This document shows positions 1 to 11,381 of a stretch of 64,000 nt of DNA, piece by piece (position 1 is the first letter of the stretch; each line of letters begins with the position of its first letter). The stretch lies in the NCBI GenBank assembly GCA_028583415.1, contig CM053269.1, forward strand, positions 43,947,016 to 44,011,015, written 5' to 3'. The stretch is from Protea cynaroides (Eukaryota > Streptophyta > Magnoliopsida > Proteales > Proteaceae). The position numbers were made by a program, and so were the translations under genes. The notes below the pieces were generated by a model. The model was not told the origin of the DNA, searched no databases, and worked only from the letters and a program-made list of their open reading frames with translations.

Positions 1-2508
1 CCACACTACTCAACCATTGGAGATAATTCATACAGATTTATGTGGGCCAGTGAGAAACACAAAGCATTGCAGGAGAAAGGTACTTCATTCTTTTTATAGA
101 TGACTACTCCAGAATGACTTGGGTAATGTTTCTAAAACATAAGTCAGAAGCTTTGGCAAGATTCAAGATCTTCAAGACTCAAGTTGAAAATGAGATAGGG
201 AAGAAAATCAAGTGTCCGAGATCCGACGGGGAGGAGAGTACACCTGGGATTGACTTTGCGGAATATTGTTCGAGAATGGCATTAAGAGACAGACTTCAGC
301 TCCTAGAACACCACAACAAAATGGTGTTGCGAAAGAAAGAAAGAATAGAACTGTTAAGGAAATGGCCAGAACTATGTTAACAGAAAATGACATGGGGAAT
401 AAATTCTGGAGAGAAGCAGTGCATACAACAATATATGTTCAGAATAGATGTATGTTGAGGCCACATGAAGACAAGACACCCTATGAACTATGGTTTGGCA
501 AGAAGGCTACAGCAAAGCACTTCAAAGTATTTGGTAGTAAGTGTTATATCAAGAACACTAGTCATGGTCTAGGGAAGTTTGATGATCGAGCAGATGAAGG
601 GATTTTTCTTGGCTATTCTACCTCAAGCAAAGCATATAAATGTTACAATAAAAAACTTGGCAAGATTGTTGAAAGTGCGGATGTGAGAGTTGATGAGCAC
701 AAGAATTCTTCTACGAGTCAAATAATGAGGTTCCTATTTTTGAAGACCTGGACAAGGAGCGGAATGACATTGAATCGAAAAAGGAGCAGGATGTTACAAA
801 TGTGCCGGAACGGAGAACAGTGGGTGAGACGGAAGAAAGAGAAGAGCAGCGATTCGAGAGGCGGATAGGCGAAACAAAAGTGGATCAAGCAGAGTAAAAA
901 AAGAATCATCCCGATCAATTAATTCTTGGTGATCCATCTGCTGGTATGCAAACAAGAAAGGTGAGACAACCAAAACAAATGTTTTCATTACTATCACGCA
1001 TTGAACCAAAATCAGTTGTAGAGGCATGTGAAGATGCTAGTTGGCTCAAGGCAATGAATGAAGAGCTGGATCAAATAGAGAAAAACAAAACTTGGGAATT
1101 GGTGCCAAGGCCTACGGGACAAGAATGTTATTGGTACTAAATGGGTCTACAGGAACAAACTCAATGAAGATGGCAAAATTGTAAGAAACAAGGCCAGATT
1201 AGTTTGCAAAGGATATGCTCGGAGTTGAGGGAATTGACTTTGAAGAAACATTTGCTCCCGTGGCTAGGCTGGAAGCTATCGGGATGTTTCTTGCTTTTGC
1301 GGGGGCACAAGAACTTCAAGGTTTATCGGATGGATGTCAAGTCAGCTTTTCCGAATGGTGACTTGGAAGAAGAGGTGTATATAGAGCAACCGGAAGGATT
1401 TCAACCGAGTGAGGACCCTACACTTGTGTGTAAACTGAAGAAAGCATTGTATGGGTTGAAGCAAGCACCAAGAGCATGGTATTCCGGACCGGATACTTAT
1501 CTTTGTAAGTTGGGCTTCAAGAAAGGTTTGGTTGATAGTAATCTGTATATTAAATCTATGGATGGAATTCGACGGTTGTGGTTGTATATGTAGATGATAT
1601 CATCTTTGCAGGCCAAAAGGATGAATTATGTCAAGACTTTGCTAAGAGAATGCAAGATGAGTTTGAGATGTCTATGATTGGAGAGTTATCTTATTTTTTA
1701 GGTATTCGGATCAGCCAGGTTAAAGAATGGATTCTTTTTATCAACGGCCAAATATGTGAAGGAAATGTTGAAGAAATTCACAATGGAAGACTGTACACCA
1801 ATAAGCACTCCAATGATGACAAGTTGTAAGCTAAGTAAAGAAGATGACTCTCCCTCAGTTGATAATACTATGTACAGGTCAATGATAGGAAGTCTTCTCT
1901 ACTTGACCGCTACTAGACCGGATATTCTTCGGTCTGTATGCATGGCAGCTAGATTTCAAGCAGGCCCGAAGGAAACACATGTTGTAGCTATGAAGAGGAT
2001 CTTCAGATATCTGAAGGGGACAATGGAGTATGGTCTTTGGCATGCGAAAAGCAAGGATCTAGTTTTGTCATCCTACTCAGATGCAGATTGGGCAGGTTGT
2101 GTTGATGATAGGAAGAGCACTAGTGGGGGTGCTTTCTATCTGGGCAGAAATTTAGTGGCTTGGCACAGTAAGAAACAGGAATCAGTATCATTATCTACAG
2201 CAGAAGCAGAATATATTGCAGCCACCTCTTGTTGTACACAGGTTTTGTGGATGAAACAAATGTTGAAGGATTTAGGCAGTGAGTCAGACAAGCCTATTTC
2301 TATGTTCTGTGACAACACAAGTGCTATCAATATCTCAAAAAATCCAGTTATGCACTCCAGGACGAAGCACATAGCCATTCGATATCATTTCTTGCGAGAG
2401 AAGGTCTTGGAAGGAGAAGTTCAGTTAGAGTTCATTCCTACAAGAGAGCGGATTGCGATAATCTTTACAAAGCCACTTCCCGAAGATTAGTTTGACTACT
2501 TGAGATCG
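1..2508 (+). pseudogene. Ty1/copia pol, 3' part (integrase, RT, RNase H), copy 1
   Basis: The window opens inside the integrase. The first catalytic Asp sits in an IHTDLCGP context (codon at 35-37). The PRTPQQNGVA segment that carries the integrase catalytic Glu region lies near 306-340. Reverse transcriptase follows with QAPRAWY near 1459-1481 and the active-site motif YVDD at 1587-1598. RNase H is seen in the SDADWAG and STAEAEYIAA segments of the 1756-2490 frame. The reading frame shifts several times (near 266, 870-945, 1140-1204 and 1580) and ends at an early TAG at 2488-2490 where copy 2 reads CAG. As written it cannot encode a working polyprotein, though some breaks may be sequence errors. 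Confidence 0.93.
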
Positions 2509-2553
2509 AAATTGGGAGTGACTATCTTTCCCAAGCATTGAGAAGCTTGGAGT

Positions 2554-2774
2554 GAGGGGGAGCAGGGTTTGCATGTTCTATTTTTTTCTCCTTATGTAGG
2601 ACTCAGGGGGAGTCTGTTGGTATTTGTTTTTGTGGTATGTTCATGCTTTGGAGCACCCATAGGATTGGAAAGATGCGGTGGGCACTCCTATGTGGGAAAT
2701 CCCTTTGTTCTTGTTGTCAAAGGGGGAGAAATGTCAGTGGATTGAGTAGTTGCCAACAATTCCAAAGGGGGAGA
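2554..2774 (+). other. Cluster of polypurine tracts before the copia 3' LTR
   Basis: Four GGGGGAG-type purine runs lie at about 2554-2567, 2605-2611, 2719-2730 and 2764-2774. The last abuts the LTR start and is the probable primer for plus-strand synthesis. The other three are of similar quality. The same four occur in copy 2 near 18634, 18685, 18799 and 18844. Confidence 0.7.
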
Positions 2775-2775
2775 T

Positions 2776-4845
2776 TGTTGGCCTATATATTGTAATTGTT
2801 GGCAAATTGGGCCAACTGGGTCCAGTTTGATGAGAGAGAGTGTCTGCGGACCTTACAGGCGACATGGCAGTGATACAGGTGATACGGCTTTGTTACGGTG
2901 CTTGTGAAGCATGGAAGAGGTGAAAGAATTAGAGGAGAGAGAAAGAGGAGAGAGAAAGAGGAGAGAAAGTGGGACCCGGGAGAGAGAAGGTGGGACCCAC
3001 CATAGTGGTATGCCACCTAGACAGGCCAGCCAGCCGAGCAGCCGGCAAGACAGGGCCAGCCAAGTGGCACAACGAGGCCAGCCACAAGGCAGCCCAGCCC
3101 GCAAGGCAGGCCAGGGCTTGCCTTGCCGGGCTTGCCGCCAAAGCCAGCCAGCCCGCAAAGGCGGGCCAGGGCTTGCCTTGCCGGGCAAGCCAGCCAGCCC
3201 GCAAGGCAGGCCAGCCCGCAAGGCAGTCCCGCCCCGCAAGCCAGCCCGGTCCGCATGCACAACCCCGCGCGCAAGTCCGCACGCCCATCACTGTTCGATG
3301 ATTTTCGGGAGAGAGAAAAACTCTACCGGAAAATCATCCCTGTAGAAGTTTAATAAAACTTCTTTGGTTACAGAGGCCATTTTTTAAGTTCTCAGGGGTA
3401 TTTTGGGAAGACAAGAATGTTGAAGATGCAAGATCGGCGGCTCAGATGAAGCCGCGTATACAAGATGCAAATCCGATGGCTCAGATGAATGCGGGATTAT
3501 GTGTATATACGTCGGATCGCGCCGATACTCCCGCGAGTACTCCGATTCGTCCGACGCAAAGATATAATATTATGCGCGCCGCATCACATGGAAGCTAAGC
3601 CGCGATCCAGTGTGGCGCGCTTATAGTGCGTCGGCGGAAAAGATTCCAATCCTGCGCATCACATGACCTCCGTTTTTCGGAGACGCGGATTATCCAGATC
3701 CGAGGGATCTGGTTCAATCCCGCCATTTTTAGTGAAATCTGACGGCTATTACTTTATGATTCTTTTTCAGCCAATCAGAGCGCGTCAGGGCGCGGCTACG
3801 GTGCATCGCAGGCGCACCATATGGAATTAAAAGATTCCATTTGGAATTTTTTCGAGGCCGAACTTGTTTATGCCATAACTTGGCCATCCGGTGGCCAAAT
3901 CCGACGATCCAAATTGCACCGAGCTAGGTTTTTAATGCTCTTTCCATTGAGAACGTTTAGAGATACTGCTGGCCGCGAGAAAAATCGCAGAAGGGGAGTT
4001 TTTGAAGAAAAAGGGGAAAAACCTCTTATTTTTTATTTTTCTGGCTTTGGGAATTGAAGACAGTCATCCTCCATCGTTATTTATGCTGATGTCGATACTT
4101 TGAAGAATTCTTGAAGGCTGGAAGAGCTTGATTGCATATGGCAAGGGTTTATTGACTACCGGGATGAAGAAGAACATCGTCAATTATCAGAAAAATTGGT
4201 TGTGAGATTTTCTTATCCCTTTTATTATTTATTGAACCAATCTATTGTATGTTCAAGTAGGATAATGATGTTGAATGCCTATGGTACATGGGAATCTATT
4301 GTATGCTAGCATTAGGCAAAGAAAAAGAGAAGAAAAATATTGAATGCCTTGCTAGGGTGGGATTTAATTGTAGGGCATCATTATAAGCCCCAAAAATTGT
4401 ATCTGTTGTGGTGTGTTCGGTGGGTCTTGGACAACGGCTTTATGCCTGAATTCGGGCGTTGTTACGCCCTCTCGGTTTATCTTTGGGAAAATTTAGGGTG
4501 AGCATCCTTGTCTTGGAAAGGGCTAAAAGTTGAGTATTGAGTAAATACGAAGCCCATTGGGCATTACTCCGTGGATTAGCCATCACTCACTGTGGTGGTG
4601 AACCACGTAATTTTGTGTGTTGTGGTTTGCTTGTTTATGAGCTTTGTGAAGTGCGTGGAATGAATTGCAGGATGGGTGTGCAAATCTGGTAGACCTGGCC
4701 ACTGAGTGGTGTGAGGTAGATTTGCATACGATTGTGTTTGGGACAGGTTATTTTGTGAATATCACTGGGCAGCAAAGAAAATTCAAGGGAGAAATTATTC
4801 ACACTGATTCACCCCCCCCCTCTCAGTGTCATTCAAGGTTTATCA
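2776..4845 (+). mobile_element. Ty1/copia 3' LTR, copy 1
   Basis: The LTR starts TGTTGGCCTATATATTG directly after a polypurine tract and ends TTTATCA, so it has TG...CA ends and is about 2.07 kb long. TCCAC follows at 4846-4850, the same flank as the copy-2 element. It contains a GC-rich minisatellite (about 3016-3250), a CG-rich block near 3440-3830 and a TATA-like ATTATAAGC near 4382 that may be the core promoter. The 10-base C run at 4811-4820 is longer than in the other LTRs. Confidence 0.93.
3016..3250 (+). repeat. GC-rich minisatellite inside the copia LTR
   Basis: Short variants of GCCAGCCCGCAAGGCAG repeat head to tail. The homologous arrays in the other LTRs lie at about 11617-11830 and 19090-19300 and differ in unit number and in CCAGC versus CCGGG variants. 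The long open frames across it on both strands come from its three-frame, stop-free composition and are not genes. Confidence 0.75.
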
Positions 4846-4850
4846 TCCAC

Positions 4851-5599
4851 ATGGTCAAAGAAGAGATCGCCGCCCGCCGTCATGACCTGTGTGAATGGAT
4901 GGTTGGGGGCGTTGCCGGGCAATGATCTATTCCCTTATACCTATATACGCATTAAAGCTTGAGGTTTTTTTTTTTGGTTGGGGGGGGGGTTGGGGGGCTA
5001 GGAGGGTTTATGGATTCTTGAGCGCATCAAACTTGGGTCCAACCCAACCCAAGCTTAGGCTTTCCTTCTAGTCTGAACCTATCCTCACGACAAAAAAATT
5101 TAGCCCAATTACGGGTTTTTTTTAGGGCTTGCACTAGTTCTGGTAAACTAACCCTAATATAAAAAGAAATAGAAATTCCCATACGTGGATTCCAAATCCA
5201 TCGTTTTTAAAATCAATTCTTTAAAATTGTAGGACTTGTGTTTACTGTAGCCGTGCAGCCCCAGTAGCCACATCCGGGTAGTTAAAAGAGTATCTACACA
5301 TGCACCAATTAATCCAACGGCCTAGATGGAGCTATATGGCAGCAGAGGATCAAGCCCTCAAATTTTAGAATATGATAGAATCTAGAAAATCATTTTTTTC
5401 TATTTTAAATGTTCATTTGAACTTTAAATTTAAGGAATAGAGAGATTAAGGCCAAGGTTTCATTCAAAAAAATTTCAATATTGGGAATGAATTTGATAAA
5501 TATTCTTTTAAAATATGCTTTGATTTATTTTCTCAAATTGTATTATGATAGAATCTAGAAAATCTTTTTTCCCTCCTATTATTGGAGGTTCATCTTAAC
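4851..5599. other. Intergenic, upstream of thionin-like gene
   Basis: No gene is seen. G and T homopolymers occur near 4966-4995, where copy 2 is about 10 bases shorter. A ~173-bp direct repeat of promoter-like sequence starts at 5371 and 5544 (TATGATAGAATCTAG). Confidence 0.5.
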
Positions 5600-5607
5600 T
5601 ATAAATT
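5600..5607 (+). promoter_or_regulatory. TATA-like box of the thionin-like gene
   Basis: TATAAATT lies 80 bases before the chosen start codon, a normal plant spacing for a short 5' leader. The copy-2 equivalent is at 21642-21649. Confidence 0.45.
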
Positions 5608-5686
5608 CAAGGAACGTGGGTTGGGTCCATCACAGAGAGAAGTAATTGAGTTTGAAGATAGAAAGGTATTGTGTCTGAGAAGAGAA

Positions 5687-6214
5687 ATGGAGGGAGGAAG
5701 AAACATTAGAGCACTTTTCATGGTGTTTTTGGTTATGTTTGCGGTTGCGCAACATACCTCAGCTATAGATTTCGGCAAATGTTTTGAATGTATCAAATGC
5801 TACCTAAAAACCCATCAAATACTTCAATGTGCTCCTGGATGTATAGACTGTATTGGGCGACCCATAGCTTCAGCAGGTTCAAACTTTAATTGTACCCTTG
5901 ACTGTGCAGAATCCTCATGCGCCGCTCACATCAATGGTATGCTCTTGCTCTCTCTTTCTCTCTCTAAAAGGGCCATTAAACAGTGTTGGTGTCGCTTATG
6001 TGGAAAGGTCTTGGGAGGAGTGAGTTTGGAGAGGATCTTAACCTTTTACCCTTTACTCCAAATAATACTTCTCTCTAGATCACTCTCTCAAAATAGTAAA
6101 TAGATCGACATTGTAAGCTAACTTAAGTTATTTTGTATTGCAGATAACATAAAACTGGATGGGTGCATTACTTCTTGTTCAAAAAGCTGTAGCAGCAAGA
6201 AGACAATCCATTGA
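5687..6214 (+). CDS. Thionin-like cysteine-rich secreted peptide (two exons), copy 1
   Basis: Exon 1 is 5687-5936 and exon 2 is 6144-6214. The intron (5937-6143) has GT and TTGCAG borders and leaves the frame open, giving 106 residues. Residues 1-26 form a signal peptide (MEGG start, hydrophobic LFMVFLVMFAVA core). The mature part has 12 cysteines, including an NCTLDC...SC block and a C-terminal CITSCSKSC block. This layout matches the plant thionin-like (TPNL) family of small secreted proteins rather than classical short thionins. Many relatives are thought to act in defence or reproduction, but nothing here proves that. I chose the ATG at 5687 because it directly precedes the signal peptide; an in-frame ATG at 5582 would add 35 non-signal residues. 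The copy at 21729 is damaged. Confidence 0.8.
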
Positions 6215-7929
6215 AGAACATCTCTGATATGTTGTAGTCAAAATCTTCAAATTTAATTGGAAAAGTTATGGAATAAAAGCAGAGTAATCGTAATAATAAG
6301 AATCCTCTATCAGTTGTAGAAAGGCTATATAATAAAGAAAAAGGATGTGGCAATTTTTTATTTATCAACCTGTTCCTCTTTTCCTTTTGTTGCCAGTTGT
6401 TTTCATATATCGTAATTGGTTTTTTGAATGACATACTATGCTCCAATAAGAAATTATGGGCTGGGCCTTGGCTTAGAATACACTTTATTTTGATAAAAAT
6501 TATATCATTCCAATTTAAGTTTGAAATTTGAACCAATAATTTTAAAAAGGGACTATATTTTGTGGATTTTTTTATTTAAAAATATCCACAAAATATTTTT
6601 CTCAATAATGTATAGAGTTTTGGTTTAATTGAATGAATTGAGATGCCAACCACATTTTTGCTTGGGAGCTTGACTATCGTGCCTAGTGTCAAGATTGACA
6701 GGGGTAGATGAGCAATGTCGTGAAAATGGATCAGTTGTGCATTTATTTAACTAGCTAGCTTGGGAACGATGGGATTAACAGCTTCTCTAAAATTGATGGA
6801 AAACTTACAAAGAAAAGACCAGAGAATAGCCTTAGGAATGTGTCTAGGCAGTGGCCCAGGTGCCTGCCCCTTGGTCGAAGGGCCTACTATCATTATGCTG
6901 ACGCAGTGATCTGTACAAAACCTTGAACCTCCAATATTATAGCTTAAGGATGAATCCTTTGATGTATTGATGATGAATATATAACGTAGTCTGAGTAGTA
7001 GTCTTGTGTTATGAATGCGTAAGCTGGTCAAGAGTCCATGTGTTATCATATCGTAGTCATGTTATCCAATTGTGGGTCTTATTTAGACCTAATTGCTTCC
7101 CTTCTTTAAAAGATCTATTCCTTTATGCTTATGTTTGGATATTGAGAAAATAAAAGAGGATAACATGGCACATCTTTCAATTATCTCTTGTCTTTAGGGT
7201 TAAATGATTTAGTATATAGGGGTAGGTAACTAATAGACATGGGCTAGATAATTACCTTACCTGGGCTTCGTAAATTGTAACGGTAATTCATCATCAGGTA
7301 GTGAAAAACCTTTTCGTATCTATTTAGGGTTATTCATTTTCGTCCCAGGGTATCCAAATCTGAGTTTGAATAATCCAAAACAATCTGAACCAAATAAATA
7401 TCTAATTAATAATAAAAAAATTAAGTAACTAATGAAATTGAGGGTTCTTCAAGATTTGATCATTCTACACAATGAGGAAAAGAAAATTATGAAACTAAAT
7501 TTAGAGATATGGATTTGGGGTGGATCATATCCATCAAGGGAAAATAGGTACAATTAGGATCATAGTTAGTTAAAAGGGGTACGAGACAAAAAAAAGTGGA
7601 GGGGGGTGGGTTTTGGGGATGAAACGGGTTTTAAACGGTGCAAAACAAGAACAGTACAGTAAAAGAAAAGGTCAAACATTCTGAGAACAACAATAAAACT
7701 AAAACGGGCGGTGCTGGTTTTAAACGGATCAGATATAATACGATACATTGAAAAAAGCAATATAGTCCCATAAATTGAAGAATTATACCTAAATCAATGG
7801 GAACAAATGACATTTATGATGTATTTCTAACCATAGAACTATTAGAATTATCATCTTCAGTCAAGTAGTTAATTGATGTTTTATGTTTGTTCAAGACTCT
7901 GAGCATGAATCCATATGAAGAGAGAGAAA

Positions 7930-7932
<3 letters not shown>
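6215..7932. other. No recognised gene
   Basis: AT-rich sequence with stops in all frames beyond about 100 codons. The minus-strand frame at 6747-7049 has no family features and is not called. Copy 2 is nearly identical (22269-23974). Confidence 0.5.

Positions 7933-7979
<47 letters not shown>
7933..7979 (+). repeat. (GA)n microsatellite, copy 1
   Basis: An uninterrupted GA run of 47 bases. The paralogous tract at 23975-24007 is 33 bases, so it has changed length since the duplication or in assembly. Confidence 0.95.
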
Positions 7980-7981
<2 letters not shown>

Positions 7982-9018
7982 ACACCCTATGTTGGCCTGC
8001 AATATACATTTGTTATTACCCGCACCCACCCTAACGAGTAATACAATAATGAGTTTATTTGTTAATACATTTGTTATGCCCATGGCAAGTTGCAGTCTTA
8101 ATTTTTATTTACCAAAATTGCCCTTGCCTTTCTCCTTATGCTCTTACATTACTTTACCGACCTCCTACGTGGGCTTCTTCTTTCTCAGTTCTCCCCTCTT
8201 GGCTTTAGCTGAGAGCCTGAGGCTACAGTCATTTTATTATCTCGGCTTACCAGATTCTGTGAGAGATCTACAAAAGGAAGCCTTTTGTTGTATTTAGATG
8301 GGGTTAAACTTGACGGAAAAACATGGATGATAATGCCGTCATAAACCTGATGCTCATTTTGTGTTGCGAGAGTTCTTACAAGGTAGAGGTGAGATTCAAA
8401 TTTTCAGTTATATTCAGCACTCTAATTTCTGGTCTATGTTTTCATTTTGTGGGCTGATGCTCTGCTCATTTCAATTTGTATAGACTACCTACCTGTTGTT
8501 TGTATCAGGGCCTATGAGAATGGTTTTAGCTCGTATTAAAGAATTATACTTCTGGGTTGTTTTTTATTTGGATCTTGCTTCTCAATTTTAAAACTCCGAA
8601 CCCATTGCATGATTGTTCAAATTGACTTGCCAAAACCATTTCGGAGTTGACTCTCTCTCAAGTATTCCATTGTTTATTGCTTAGCATTATCCTTTATAAT
8701 GGTTACAATAATAAAAGCATGTGATATGTGATGAACATACCCTTTCAATATACATCTATTGAGGCCTTCAATGGCTCCGTTAAGTTTCAGAAATAAGGGA
8801 GAGCCATGGAGCTTGTCCCTATTAACAGAGGAAATACAAGAAAGAAAAGAAGTAGAGAAAACTGTCAGAATAATATCAGTAGTTAATGATGATAAGTGCT
8901 TTGAACCCTCCCATCCTGTTAGTCCCTAATAAAATGGAATGTAGAATTTTTGGCCAAGAATTAGTTGCAGAGGCTTGGAACTTGGCATTGTTTGGGCGTC
9001 CTCGATTAAATTTAAGTG
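7980..9018. other. No recognised gene
   Basis: The plus-strand frame at 7887-8297 runs out of the GA repeat and has no domain. The rest is AT-rich unique sequence shared with copy 2. Confidence 0.45.
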
Positions 9019-9023
9019 AATAT

Positions 9024-10866
9024 TGATGAACTTGATATGACAATGAGAGGGGGGGGGGGTGAATCAGTGTCTGAAACTTCTCCTTAATTATTTACCACTG
9101 CCCAGAGCTGATGGAGATATATTCTTTTACACATACACAAACGTATGCAAATCTACCTCGCTACCACTCAGTGGCCAGGTCTACCAGATTTGCACACCCA
9201 CCCTGCAAGCCATTCTATGCACTCCAAAATATAATAGAAAAATAAACAGTCCACAACACAGGATATACGTGGTTCACCAACACAGTGTGTGATGGCTAGT
9301 CCACGGAGTAATGCCCAACGGGCTCCGTATATACTCAATACACTTCTTTTTGCTGTCTACACAGCAGGGGAGTACATACACCCAATTTACCCAGCATAAA
9401 ACTAGGAGGGCACACATGTGCCAGGAATTCAGGTATCAAGTACCAGTGTTCAGCACACGCTGCACACCACGCTTAACCCGCACCCACGAGAAGCAAATAA
9501 CAATTTTTAGGCTTATAATTATGCCTTACAATTTTTCCCCCACTAGCTAGGTATTCAATAATTTTCACCTACGCTAGCATACAATATATTGAAAGCATAA
9601 ATAGATAGGGAATTAAGAATCTCACAAACAATGCTTTCGAATGACCAACAATCTCTCTGAAGCTTCACACTGCTCTCAGGTACTCTCCAACAGTCTTCAA
9701 TGTTGATAGAGATCGTTTTACATAGCACACCTAGCTCATAGGCTTCCAATCTCTTCCATACAACCCATAATCACCATGAATATGAAAATAAAAGCTCTAC
9801 TGACCTCTCACAGGAATTTAGCACTCCATTGATGCACAGAGAAGAGGTAGTTGGTGATTGATCACTCCCACAGGGTACAAAACCCTAGAAATCCTTCTTT
9901 CTGCCTTCAAAACACTTTTTTTTTATTTTTCTCTTCGTTATTTCGACTCCCAACGGTGCCCAATAAATAGATTATCCAAAAATATGGAAACTGCAACTTG
10001 AACGGACCGATTTGGAGTTCGGATCGGTTTGAAGTTCGGCCAATCAGAAATTTCAAAATTGAATCTTTCGGAGGCATACCGTGCACCTGCGCTACACGGA
10101 GTCGCCGCCCTCCTATGCGTTGTCGCTTTACGATTGGTCTGCTGCGGAATCTAAACCAGAACCGTTGGATTGACATAAAAAGGCGGGATTTGTTTCTCGC
10201 CGTTGGATCTGCATAAATAGCGTCAGATCCTGTCGGCTTTAATATTGGCCGCACGATCTGGATCTTTGCGCGGCTGTACCGAATGCGCGCCACATAGAAT
10301 CAAGGCTCTGAGACCGTGCAACATTGACCACAATATTAATCTACATCAGGCCAATGAAATGCCTCGTAATGGAATCAAATTCCGTCCGATGTAACCCACT
10401 GGATCCCGCATTTTTGTGATCCGTCAGATGTGGATCTGACAGACGCGGCTCTCTCTCAGCCGTCCAAATAGAATATTTTCTCATTTATGATAATTACAAC
10501 ATTAATCTTCAACTTTTGATAATTACAAATAGGTCCCTCAACTATAGTAAAACTATACGATTTTCCCTGTAACACATATACCCACTGAGAGCTCCTATTT
10601 TTGCCATTTTTCGACCGTTTCGACGAGAATCGCGATATCTCCCTCATCCGAAGTCAGAATTGAGCGACTCAAGTTGCGTTGGAAAGCTAACTCGACGCTC
10701 TACATCTTTGCAATGCCGGATCTCCATGAACCTGCTGCGGGACCCACCAAAAATAGGCCCAAAGTTAAAATTCTATAAAACCTTGGAATTTGAACCTGAA
10801 ACTTTGCGTGCATGCATGCCAAGTGCCGTGGACTACCGTGTTGGCATGTCACCTTGCCACCACCTG
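9024..10866 (-). mobile_element. Copia-related solo LTR, truncated at the duplication junction
   Basis: Read on the minus strand this is a diverged relative of the copia LTR at 2776-4845. On the plus strand it starts TGATGAACTTG, then a G run and GTGAATCAGTG, which mirror the LTR end. AATAT precedes it (9019-9023), as in the complete copy at 25052-27255. It stops at 10866 with about 370 bp of the LTR missing. Confidence 0.85.
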
Positions 10867-10994
10867 AGTTATGTTACCTCCAGCGTTTCCTTAACAATTT
10901 GATGAATAAAGGCCTTCAAGCCATTCTTGATGGCTGTCCACATCTTGAATACCTTGACCTACAACAGTTATCTATCTGTGGTTTTAGCATTTAA
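10867..10994 (+). pseudogene. F-box/LRR protein gene fragment
   Basis: The frame reads LMNKGLQAILDGCPHLEYLD, a typical C-terminal leucine-rich repeat of plant F-box/LRR (FBL/SKIP19-like) proteins, which recruit substrates to SCF ubiquitin ligases. Only about one repeat remains, followed by an in-frame stop after ICGFSI. It sits at the left end of the 16-kb unit, and its open frame continues leftward into the truncated solo LTR, which makes a chimeric ORF (10812-10994). No F-box or further repeats are visible. Confidence 0.65.
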
Positions 10995-11376
10995 AACCCC
11001 ATGTCCCATGTTGAAGAAAACTGCTTGTTTCTTGGATTGTACTATGTAATAATGGATATTGAGATTCTAGGCTAATATTCAAATGAGGGAATCACCATTA
11101 TCCATTACGGTTTCAGACTATTTGCTATTATTAGGGTTTGTGGTAAAAGTTTGCTCGTTATACTTCTATGGGTTACGATTTTCTGTTTGGTTTTGTAGTA
11201 AATGTTCCATTTGTTTCCACAAAATGATGGAAAATGGAATTTCCCTCGAAAAATTGATTTTCCATTAAAATGCAAAGATTTGCATTGAAAAAGTGAGAAA
11301 CTATTTTTACATGGGAAATTGGAATCTCCTATAGTGCATCAATAAGGATGCTAGGATTAGTATCTCCAATGAAGGG
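10995..11376. other. No recognised gene; left flank of copia insertion
   Basis: AT-rich sequence, possibly more of the decayed F-box gene, but no repeat motif is visible. It ends in the target duplication TCCAC (11377-11381). Confidence 0.4.
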
Positions 11377-11381
11377 TCCAC

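Larger units (their letters stand above)
1..10866 (+). repeat. Tandem segmental duplication, copy 1 (left part off window)
   Basis: Base 1 matches base 16086, and the match runs almost unbroken to 10866, which pairs with 26883. The offset drifts from 16085 to 16017 through small indels. Both copies carry the same copia pol 3' half, 3' LTR, TCCAC flank, thionin-like gene, (GA)n tract and minus-strand LTR in the same order. At 10867 the sequence switches abruptly to F-box-like sequence, while copy 2 continues with the rest of the LTR. A direct tandem duplication explains this, with the left end of copy 1 about 5 kb outside the window. Confidence 0.93.

Noticed and set aside
2136..2378. Minus-strand frame opposite copia RNase H (also 18216-18458)
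   Set aside because: Antisense shadow of the conserved RNase H coding sequence.
2853..3345. Overlapping Ala/Gly/Pro/Trp-rich frames on both strands (also 11428-11959 and 19008-19433)
   Set aside because: They lie in the GC-rich minisatellite of the copia LTR and are open in several frames by composition.
4665..4925. 86-codon frame across the copia LTR end (also 20719-20979)
   Set aside because: It crosses the LTR/flank border and has no coding features.
6747..7049. 100-codon minus-strand frame (also 22788-23090)
   Set aside because: It is the same in both copies only because they are recent duplicates; no homology, signal or splice evidence.
7887..8297. 136-codon frame (also 23957-24325)
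   Set aside because: It starts with the (GA)n repeat, and the rest has no recognisable domain or splice structure.
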